Source: Candidatus Coprousia avicola
Lineage (GTDB): Bacteria > Actinomycetota > Coriobacteriia > Coriobacteriales > Coriobacteriaceae
Length of the DNA: 64,000 bases
Direction of reading: 5' to 3'
NCBI GenBank assembly: GCA_018715125.1
Contig: DVMF01000036.1
Coordinates: 1 to 64,000 of the forward strand
Part shown: positions 8,397 through 14,857 of the stretch, piece after piece
Layout: every line of letters begins with the position of its first letter
Position numbering within the stretch: position 1 is the stretch's first letter
The notes under the pieces: generated by a model
The model's database searches: none
Seen by the model: only the letters and a program-made list of their open reading frames with translations
What the model was told of the DNA's origin: nothing
Program-made: the position numbers and the translations under genes

Positions 8397-8816
8397 GTGC
8401 ACGAGCTCGGCATCGTCTTTCATATCATCAAAAGCGTGGAGGACATCGCGGCCGAGGCCCGCATCGGGCGGGTCTCGGCGGTGACGCTCGAGCTCGGCGA
8501 GGTGTCGGGCATCATCCCGCATTACCTCGAGGATTGCTGGCGCTGGGCGTGCGAGAGACACGAGGTGATGCGCGGCTGCGAGCTGGTGATCGAGGAGATT
8601 CCCGCCCGCACGTACTGCGAGGCGTGCGGCTCGACGTATGAGACGGTGGCCCATGGGCGCACCTGCCCGGTGTGCGGCAGCGGGAGGACCTATCTCGTGC
8701 AGGGCGACGAGGCCGTCATCAAAGAGATCGCCACGCCCGACGAGGGTCCGGGCGACGGCGAGCGGCCCCGCACGGACCTCAGCGCTCCGGGCGGCGCTCC
8801 GGGTACTTCTGCGTAA
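8397..8816 (+). CDS. hypA: Nickel metallochaperone HypA
   Basis: HypA receives and hands over Ni(II) during NiFe-enzyme maturation. The essential N-terminal MHEL (Ni-binding His2) is encoded from a GTG start after GAGGGGG. The structural zinc site is CEACG...CPVCG. At 139 residues it is about 20-25 longer than typical HypA, the excess being a low-complexity Gly/Pro/Ala tail. The track places it inside a longer ORF that starts in the upstream gene; that start would bury the essential Met-His. The 3' end overlaps the convergent tetR gene by 38 bp. Confidence 0.9.
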   Translation: MHELGIVFHIIKSVEDIAAEARIGRVSAVTLELGEVSGIIPHYLEDCWRWACERHEVMRGCELVIEEIPARTYCEACGSTYETVAHGRTCPVCGSGRTYLVQGDEAVIKEIATPDEGPGDGERPRTDLSAPGGAPGTSA

Positions 8817-9408
8817 AGCCCTCGATGTGCAGCGTGCTCGCGATGATGTCCTTGATGACGGTTACCTCGACGTCGGGATGTGTGCGGATAAAGAGGATGA
8901 GGCCGCTGATGAGGACGTAGAACGTCTCGTAGATGTGATCGATGAGCACGTCGTGGTAGCGCGAGAAGTCGACGACGGTGGTCTCGCAGATAAAGCGCGC
9001 GCAGCGCTCGGCCACGCGGTCGACAAACGCGGTGTAGAGCACGGCGTCGCCGTCGGCAGCGATGGAGCGCGAGAGGTCGGGCGTCTCCACCACGAGGGTC
9101 TTGAGCAGGGCGGATATGCCATCGAGCGCGCCCTCGATATCGCCCGGTATGCGCTCGCGGTCCCACGCGCGCAGCCGGTCGATAAAGGCGTCGATGGTGA
9201 GCTCGAGGGCCGCATCGAAGGCGGCCTCCTTGCTGGGGAAGTAATGGTAGAACAGCGAGCGCGTGCAGCCGACGCGCGCGGTCACGCTCGAGACGGAGAG
9301 ACGGGCGAGCCCCTGCTCGGCGCAGACGTCGATCACGGCGCGCAGGATCTCGTCGCGGCGCTCATCGCGGGAATGCCGGGTGCGGCTATGCTCATGCGTA
9401 TCGGCCAT
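8779..9408 (-). CDS. TetR-family transcriptional regulator
   Basis: The 209-residue protein has a classic N-terminal TetR helix-turn-helix (about residues 18-62, ending in SLFYHYFPSKEAAFDAAL) and a divergent all-helical ligand domain. Such proteins bind palindromes as dimers and are released by small molecules. The ATG follows GGGGAGGT. It converges on hypA with overlapping 3' ends. A TTTACGTCGCGTCAA palindrome 69 bp upstream resembles the two hypB palindromes, so autoregulation and control of the hyp cluster are plausible. The ligand is unknown. Confidence 0.85.
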   Translation of the reverse strand: MADTHEHSRTRHSRDERRDEILRAVIDVCAEQGLARLSVSSVTARVGCTRSLFYHYFPSKEAAFDAALELTIDAFIDRLRAWDRERIPGDIEGALDGISALLKTLVVETPDLSRSIAADGDAVLYTAFVDRVAERCARFICETTVVDFSRYHDVLIDHIYETFYVLISGLILFIRTHPDVEVTVIKDIIASTLHIEGFTQKYPERRPER

Positions 9409-9476
9409 GGTGACCTCCCCATCGGGGCGCGTGCCCCCAGCTTGAGGGCGGACTACCCTTTTAGTTTGCCGTGATG

Positions 9477-9491
9477 TTTACGTCGCGTCAA
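9477..9491. promoter_or_regulatory. TTGAC/GTCAA-like palindrome upstream of tetR
   Basis: TTTACGTCGCGTCAA matches TTGACGAAACGTCAA (4687-4701) at 11 of 15 positions and keeps the ACG-N3-CGT core. It lies 68 bp before the tetR start codon in the gap shared with the ribokinase gene. Confidence 0.5.
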
Positions 9492-9606
9492 TATGCGCCG
9501 CAACGGTTGGGGACGCCCCGGGGGCGCGGCGCGGAGGGTCTGGGCCATCCGCCTGTGAGACCGACCGTCTGCCCGAGTCGCAGCGGCCGGGCGCGTGTGT
9601 CGCGCG

Positions 9607-9644
9607 TATGATGGAGGAAGCCGAGTGGCCGCCCTTTTGGGCGG
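9607..9644 (+). promoter_or_regulatory. Candidate -10 and leader hairpin of the ribokinase gene
   Basis: TATGAT (9607-9612) is followed by a CCGCCC-TTTT-GGGCGG hairpin (9629-9644) within the expected leader, about 60 bp before the start codon. No clear -35 is visible. Confidence 0.35.
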
Positions 9645-9670
9645 TCGAGCGCCGGGATGAGGGGGCCGTT

Positions 9671-10615
9671 ATGGAGCAGCATAGCGTCGTGGTGTTTGGC
9701 AGCATGAACATGGACCTTTCGGTCGCGTGCCCGCGCATGCCGGTGGCGGGCGAGACGATCACCGGGTCGGACTTCTTCACGGCGGCGGGCGGCAAGGGGG
9801 CCAACCAGGCCGTGGCGTCCGCACGGCGGGGAGCGCCGACCCATATGATCGCCGCGGTGGGAGACGACGCCTTTGGGGCGGAGCTCGTCGCCGGGCTTGC
9901 GGCGGCAGGCGTCGACTGCGCGGAGGTCGAGCGCCGGGCGGACGTCCCGACGGGCACGGCCACCATCTTGCGCTGTGCGGGCGATAACCGCATCGTGCTC
10001 TCGCCCGGGGCAAACGCGGTGCGCGACGCGGCGAGCGCCATCGCCTCGCTGGATGCGCTTATCGCAGCCGGTGCGGCACCCGTGGGGAGCGTGCTGGTGA
10101 CGCAGGGCGAGTGCGACCTTGCGGCGACAGCGGCGATCATCACCCATGCCCATCGACGCGGCCTCTTTACCGTGTTCAACCCCGCTCCCGCATGCCAGCT
10201 GCCGGAGGAGGCGTGGCGCGAGGTCGACCTCGTGTGCCTGAACGAGACGGAATGCGCCGCCATCACGGGCATCGCACCGGATGACGACGCTTCCTGCACG
10301 GCGGCGCTGCAGCGGTTGGGCGCCCTCACCGCGGGCGGCACGGGCATCCTCACCTTGGGCGCGGCGGGTTCGGCGGCGCTCTTGGAGGACGAGCTCATGC
10401 GCGTTCCCGCGCAGCAGTGCGAGGTGGCAGATACCACTGCGGCGGGAGACACCTATATCGGGGTGCTGGCCGCGGCGCGCGCCTCGGGCGAGGTGCTCTT
10501 CGAATGCATGATTCAGGCGTCGCTCGCCTCGGGCGTCGCCGTGACCAGGCTCGGCGCGCAGCCCTCCATACCCACGTGGGCCGAGGTAGAGGAGTGGGCG
10601 TTCGCACGGGTGTGA
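9671..10615 (+). CDS. rbsK: Ribokinase (PfkB family)
   Basis: This 314-residue PfkB-fold sugar kinase probably phosphorylates D-ribose at O5 with ATP. The N-terminal GSMNMDL and [10 protein letters not shown] form the sugar-binding face. The C-terminal [11 protein letters not shown] carries the anion hole and catalytic Asp, as in RbsK proteins. The ATG follows GAGGGGGCC. The nucleoside hydrolase downstream releases ribose, so the two genes form a nucleoside-ribose salvage pair; they are 82 bp apart on one strand. Another pentose or nucleoside as substrate cannot be excluded. Confidence 0.85.
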   Translation: MEQHSVVVFGSMNMDLSVACPRMPVAGETITGSDFFTAAGGKGANQAVASARRGAPTHMIAAVGDDAFGAELVAGLAAAGVDCAEVERRADVPTGTATILRCAGDNRIVLSPGANAVRDAASAIASLDALIAAGAAPVGSVLVTQGECDLAATAAIITHAHRRGLFTVFNPAPACQLPEEAWREVDLVCLNETECAAITGIAPDDDASCTAALQRLGALTAGGTGILTLGAAGSAALLEDELMRVPAQQCEVADTTAAGDTYIGVLAAARASGEVLFECMIQASLASGVAVTRLGAQPSIPTWAEVEEWAFARV

Positions 10616-10697
10616 CGAAGCGGCGGCGCCGGCCAGGGCGCGAGGGGTTGCACGCGCCGGGGCGCCGTGCGCAACGTTTGGTGAAGGGACGGTCCTC

Positions 10698-11660
10698 ATG
10701 ACCAAAAAGCTCATCCTCGACCTCGATGCGGGTATCGACGACGCCATGGCGCTCGCCTATGCGCTGGCGAGTCCGGAAGTCGAGCTCATCGGCATCACCA
10801 CCGTGTTTGGCAACGTGCCGTGCGCGCAGTCGATGACAAACTGCCGGGCGCTCCTCGAGCTTCTGGGCGCGCCAGACGTTCCCGTGGTGGCGGGTGCGGA
10901 CCGTGCGCTCGCGGCGACGGAGCCGTACACCACGATGGTGGACGTCCATGGCGCAAACGGTCTCGGCGGCGTTAAGCTGCCCGCCCCGCGGACGGCAGCA
11001 GAGGGCGTGCTGGATGCATGCGCTACGGCAGCGGTGTCGTTTTTGCTGGATGCGGCGCGCCGCTATGGCGAGAACCTCATCTATGTTCCCACCGGTCCGC
11101 TTACCAACCTTGCCCGCGCCCTCGCGCTCGACGCGCAGGCGGTGGCGCGCATCGGCGCCATCACGTTTATGGGCGGCGCGCTCACGGTGCCCGGCAACGT
11201 GACGCCGGGGGCGGAGGCCAACATCGCCAACGACCCCGAGGCGGCGGACGCCGTGGTGCGAAGTAGCGTGCCCGTAACCATGGTGGGGCTCGACGTCACC
11301 CATCAGACCATTTTGCCCGCCGCCGAGATCGAGCGCTGGCGGGCCCTCGGCACGCCAGCGGGCGAGGCGTTTGCCGCCATCGTGGGGTATTACTCCCAGT
11401 TCTATCTGACCCACCAGGGGCACCTCGGCGGCTGCGCGCTGCACGACCCCCTCGCGGTGGCCGCAGCCATCGACACCACGCTTATCGGCACCTTGGGTAT
11501 CAACCTCAAGGTCGATGTGGCAGGGCCGTTCCGCGGCCGTACCGTCGGCGACGCCGCACGTTTGAGAGACGTCTGCAAGACAGCACAGGTAGCGCTTACC
11601 GTGGACGCACCCCGCTTTGTGGCGCGGTTCTGCGAGCGGCTCACGTGCGCGCTCGCCTGA
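10698..11660 (+). CDS. Ribonucleoside hydrolase (inosine-uridine-preferring family)
   Basis: A 320-residue nucleoside N-ribohydrolase that cleaves nucleosides to base and ribose. The Ca-binding N-terminal aspartate motif is present as DLDAGIDD, against the usual DTDxGxDD. The VPTGPLTNLA, FMGGA and N-E/D-PEAA motifs of the family are also visible. The ATG at 10698 follows GGTGAAGGGACGG. Base preference (pyrimidine or purine) cannot be read. It sits between ribokinase and pyrE, consistent with feeding ribose to RbsK and bases to salvage. Confidence 0.85.
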   Translation: MTKKLILDLDAGIDDAMALAYALASPEVELIGITTVFGNVPCAQSMTNCRALLELLGAPDVPVVAGADRALAATEPYTTMVDVHGANGLGGVKLPAPRTAAEGVLDACATAAVSFLLDAARRYGENLIYVPTGPLTNLARALALDAQAVARIGAITFMGGALTVPGNVTPGAEANIANDPEAADAVVRSSVPVTMVGLDVTHQTILPAAEIERWRALGTPAGEAFAAIVGYYSQFYLTHQGHLGGCALHDPLAVAAAIDTTLIGTLGINLKVDVAGPFRGRTVGDAARLRDVCKTAQVALTVDAPRFVARFCERLTCALA

Positions 11661-11720
11661 ACGTCGCGCAAGTCTGATACTCTAACAGGTACGTGCATAA
11701 CCGGGAAAGGAGCGCTCCCT

Positions 11721-12404
11721 ATGGAGGCATACAAGCAGGGTTTTATCGAGTTTATGGTTGCGTCCGACGTGCTCAAGTTCGGTGAGTTCACGCTCAAGAG
11801 CGGTCGCCGGTCGCCGTTTTTCATGAACGCGGGGGCCTATGTGACGGGCGCGCAGCTGAAGCGTCTCGGCGAGTACTACGCCCAGGCGATCCACGACAAC
11901 TTCGGCCTCGACTTCGACGTCGTCTTCGGCCCGGCGTACAAGGGCATTCCCTTGGCGGTCGTGACGGCCATCGCCCTCAACGACCTCTACGGCAAGGAGG
12001 TCAGGTACTGCTCCGACCGCAAGGAGGTCAAAGACCACGGCGCGGACAAGGGCGGCATGCTCGGTTACGAGCTCAAAGACGGTGACCGCGTGGTGATGGT
12101 GGAGGACGTCACCACCTCGGGCAAGTCCATCGACGAGACGTACCCCAAGCTGATGGCGGCGGCCGACGTCGAGGTCAAGGGCCTTATCGTGAGCCTCAAC
12201 CGCATGGAGGTCGGCAAGGGCGGGGTTACGACGGCGCAAAAGGAGATCGAGGCCAAGTACGGGTTCCCCGTGGCGTCGATCGTGTCGATGGCCGAGGTGT
12301 GCGAGGTGCTCTATAACCGCGAGGTCGACGGTCGCGTGGTGATCGACGATCGAATCAAGGCGGCGCTCGACGCATATTACGCCGAGTACGGCGCCAAGGA
12401 ATAG
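11721..12404 (+). CDS. pyrE: Orotate phosphoribosyltransferase
   Basis: PyrE joins orotate and PRPP to make OMP in UMP synthesis. The 227-residue protein has the PRPP-binding motif VVMVEDVTTSGKS and the orotate-side loop FTLKSGRRSPFF. The ATG follows AAAGGAG. No other pyr gene is adjacent; the neighbours are nucleoside salvage genes. The 60-bp gap from the hydrolase is compatible with either co-transcription or its own promoter. Confidence 0.92.
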   Translation: MEAYKQGFIEFMVASDVLKFGEFTLKSGRRSPFFMNAGAYVTGAQLKRLGEYYAQAIHDNFGLDFDVVFGPAYKGIPLAVVTAIALNDLYGKEVRYCSDRKEVKDHGADKGGMLGYELKDGDRVVMVEDVTTSGKSIDETYPKLMAAADVEVKGLIVSLNRMEVGKGGVTTAQKEIEAKYGFPVASIVSMAEVCEVLYNREVDGRVVIDDRIKAALDAYYAEYGAKE

Positions 12405-12548
12405 GGAAGAGGCCGGCGCGGGCGCTGGCTTTGGACCTGTCGGGGCGACGGCTGCATACAGGCGGCACCCGTTGGACCGACGGCGCCGAGGCAGCGTGCG
12501 CGCGGGACTGGTCGCGCTCGACGTGAGCGCTCGTTTTGGGGAGGACCC

Positions 12549-13100
12549 ATGAGAAAGAAGTTCACCGTAGCCCTGATGGCGCTTTTCGCCGCTTGCCTTC
12601 TGGTGCTGAGCGGCTGCGGCGGCCCGTCGGTCGAGGAGCTCATCCGCGAGGACCTGACGACGCAGTTCGACGAGGTCAAGAACGGCGAGGAAGATTTCCT
12701 CGAGGGACTGGAGGAGGGCGCGGGCGACAGCTTCGACCAGCTCGGCGTCGATGCGTCCGCCTTCGCGCAGGCGTATCTCGACGGCTTTGACTACTCCATC
12801 GACGAGATTGTGGTGGAGGACACCACCGCCACGGCGACCGTCACCCTCAAGGTGAAGTCGATGGGCGACATCGTGAACGAGTTCAATCTCCAGTTTGCCG
12901 ACTACATGTCGACGGTCGACCTCTCGACGATTACGGAGGACGACCTGTACGCCGCCGCCGGGCAGATGATGCTGGATATCACCAACGCCGCCGAGCTCAA
13001 AGACGTAACCTGCAACTTCACCTACTCGCAGGACGACGAGGGCGAGTGGAGCGCCGACGAGAGCGCGGAAACCGAGCTCACCAACGCGCTCATGAGCTAG
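12549..13100 (+). CDS. Secreted lipoprotein of unknown function
   Basis: The 183-residue product starts MRKK, has a hydrophobic core and a lipobox LSGC at about residue 21, so it should be lipidated and anchored outside the membrane. The mature part is acidic and contains a small alpha/beta region reminiscent of DUF5105/DUF4878-type lipoproteins, a resemblance I cannot confirm. The ATG follows GGGGAGGACC. A 144-bp gap without other features separates it from pyrE. A hairpin follows the gene. Confidence 0.7.
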   Translation: MRKKFTVALMALFAACLLVLSGCGGPSVEELIREDLTTQFDEVKNGEEDFLEGLEEGAGDSFDQLGVDASAFAQAYLDGFDYSIDEIVVEDTTATATVTLKVKSMGDIVNEFNLQFADYMSTVDLSTITEDDLYAAAGQMMLDITNAAELKDVTCNFTYSQDDEGEWSADESAETELTNALMS

Positions 13101-13132
13101 CGCGCTAACAGGGCGCATCCAACAGAGATGAC

Positions 13133-13164
13133 GGCGGGGCGTCGGCTGCGGTCGGCGCCCCGCC
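13133..13164. terminator. Hairpin between convergent genes
   Basis: GGCGGGGCG pairs with CGCCCCGCC across a 14-base loop in the gap between the lipoprotein and the convergent GntR gene. The T-tract is weak on both sides. Confidence 0.5.
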
Positions 13165-13171
13165 TCGTATC

Positions 13172-13984
13172 TTAGGGGCGCTTGCGGTGCGGGCGCGTGG
13201 CGAGGATGCGCGCTGAGAAGAACTCGGGGTGCTGGCGCGAGTAGATTACCTCGAACTGGTTGCCCGTCGAAGCGAAGGTGTGCGATTCCACCAGGGCGAT
13301 GTAGGTCATAGGGTCGAGGTTGAGCAGCGCGCCGTCCTGGACGCCCGCGCGCCGCATGCTCAGCGTGCGCTTGCTGGTGAGAATCTCCATGCCGAGGGTC
13401 TGCTCGATGTGGCGGTAGGTGCCCGAGACGGCAATCTCGGGCGTGATACCGGGTACCTCGGTCTCCGACGTGTAGGTCTCCTCCACGGCAACGGGCTTGC
13501 CGCTTGCGATGCGGAGCCGCAGCAGGTGGACGAGGGGCGTGCCGGGGGTAAAGCCGGTGGATGCGGCGACGCGGTCGTCGGCGAAGAGCCGCTCAAAGGT
13601 GAGAAGGCGCGTCTTGGGGGTGAGGCCACGGGCAGCGCAGATCTCGGGGAAGGTGTCGAGTCCGCCGGTAGCATAGCCCTGCGTACCCGCCTGTTCGGGC
13701 TGCCAGATGACGGTGACGCCGCGACCTTGACGGGCCTGCACGTAACCCTCTTGCGCAAGCAGCGCGAGCGCGCGGCGCACCGGTGCGTGCGAGCAGCTGA
13801 AGCGCTCGCAGAGGGCGGCTTCGGTGGGCAGGAGGCCCTGGAAGGGGTAGGCGCCCGCGCGGATCTCACGGCGCAGGGCGGCGGCGACCCACGTCGCTCC
13901 CGATATCGACGAGGACGGCCTATACGTCGCCTGCAAGGACCTCGGCCTCATATAACGCGGTTCCGCTCCGCCTTCGCGCCTCAT
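13172..13984 (-). CDS. GntR-family regulator with UTRA ligand domain
   Basis: The 270-residue HutC/FarR-type regulator has an N-terminal winged helix (about residues 32-95, including LPTEAALCERFSCSHAPVRRAL) and a C-terminal UTRA domain that binds small metabolites such as sugars. It is divergent from the recombinase gene across 63 bp holding a palindrome and an inverted repeat. Two starts are possible: 13984 and 13951; neither has a strong Shine-Dalgarno, and the longer one is kept because GGGAAG precedes it. The target operon is not evident nearby. Confidence 0.8.
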   Translation of the reverse strand: MRREGGAEPRYMRPRSLQATYRPSSSISGATWVAAALRREIRAGAYPFQGLLPTEAALCERFSCSHAPVRRALALLAQEGYVQARQGRGVTVIWQPEQAGTQGYATGGLDTFPEICAARGLTPKTRLLTFERLFADDRVAASTGFTPGTPLVHLLRLRIASGKPVAVEETYTSETEVPGITPEIAVSGTYRHIEQTLGMEILTSKRTLSMRRAGVQDGALLNLDPMTYIALVESHTFASTGNQFEVIYSRQHPEFFSARILATRPHRKRP

Positions 13985-13994
13985 GCGACTTCCC

Positions 13995-14008
13995 TGTCCC
14001 CGGGGACA
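13995..14008. repeat. 14-bp perfect palindrome
   Basis: TGTCCCCGGGGACA lies in the divergent GntR-recombinase gap, 11 bp from the GntR start codon. It could be a regulator operator. Confidence 0.5.
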
Positions 14009-14011
14009 ATG

Positions 14012-14038
14012 CTCCTGTCATATTCCCGTTGACAGGAG
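14012..14038. promoter_or_regulatory. Inverted repeat containing the recombinase ribosome binding site
   Basis: CTCCTGTCA and TGACAGGAG (9-bp perfect arms, 9-base spacer) end at the AGGAGG that serves the recombinase start at 14048. In RNA the left arm would pair with and hide the Shine-Dalgarno. In DNA it could be a dimer operator. Which applies depends on the transcription start, which I cannot place. Confidence 0.6.
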
Positions 14039-14047
14039 GTTGTTACG

Positions 14048-14677
14048 ATGCAGTACGGCTATGCGCGGGTTTCGACGCGCGATCAGAATGTCGATCGCCA
14101 ATTGGATGCGCTGCGGGCGTTTCCCCTTGAGGAACGTCGGATTTACACCGACTACTTCACGGGAGCGAGCTTCGAGCGTCCGCGCTACCTCAGCTTGATG
14201 CGCAAGCTTGCCCCGGGCGATGTGATGGTGGTGACGAGCATCGACCGGCTGGGCCGTAACTACGATGAGATCATCCAGCAATGGCGTCGGCTGACGCATG
14301 AGCGGCATATCGACATCGTGGTGCTCGACATGCCGCTACTCGACACGCGCGCCCGCGGTGCGGTGGAAAACGATGTGACGCGGAAGTTCATATCGGACCT
14401 GCTGCTGCAGCTGCTCTCGTATGTGGCCCAGGTGGAGCGCGAGAACATCCGGCGACGTCAAGCCGAGGGCATCGCTGCCGCACGGGCAAGGGGCGCGCGG
14501 TTCGGGCGGCCTGAGAAACGGCGTCCCGATGGCGCAGAGGCGGTTTTGGATGAGGTCCGTGCCGGTGCCACCACAAAAATGGCAGCTGCCGAACGGCTCG
14601 GCATTAGCCGCGCTACGCTGGACAAATGGCTTAGGCAAGACTTACACGTGTTAGCAAACTGCGAAGAAACTGTCTAA
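14048..14677 (+). CDS. Small serine recombinase (resolvase/invertase family)
   Basis: The 209-residue protein has the catalytic N-terminal domain with nucleophile Ser in YARVSTRDQN, the TSIDRLGRN motif and the ENIRRRQAEGI long helix. A C-terminal helix-turn-helix (GATTKMAAAERLGISRATLDKWL) completes it. Such enzymes catalyse resolution or inversion between short sites. It stands alone: no transposase or plasmid gene is near, and the next gene is a surface protein. The ATG follows AGGAGG, which sits inside an inverted repeat. A weak GTCTA/TAGAC hairpin and TTTTATT follow the stop. Confidence 0.9.
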   Translation: MQYGYARVSTRDQNVDRQLDALRAFPLEERRIYTDYFTGASFERPRYLSLMRKLAPGDVMVVTSIDRLGRNYDEIIQQWRRLTHERHIDIVVLDMPLLDTRARGAVENDVTRKFISDLLLQLLSYVAQVERENIRRRQAEGIAAARARGARFGRPEKRRPDGAEAVLDEVRAGATTKMAAAERLGISRATLDKWLRQDLHVLANCEETV

Positions 14678-14683
14678 AAACCT

Positions 14684-14823
14684 AGACTTTTATTACACCG
14701 AGTCTTTACGCTTCTCCTTACCTTCCCCCTCAAGGTCCTCCGCAAAGTGGCGCAGGTATGCGCAATAGATAGGAGTCCCCCTTGGGAACGCGTCAATCTT
14801 AACCCTCCCTTATGTAAAAGTCT
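14684..14823. repeat. Widely spaced 9-bp inverted repeat before the surface-protein gene
   Basis: AGACTTTTA (14684-14692) and TAAAAGTCT (14815-14823) are perfect inverted copies flanking the AT-rich region that should hold the promoter of the LPxTG gene. With a recombinase adjacent, an invertible segment is conceivable, but 9-bp arms are short for that. Confidence 0.35.
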
Positions 14824-14857
14824 GCTTTTCTGGCAGCGGCTAAGGAGGACGCGTTAC

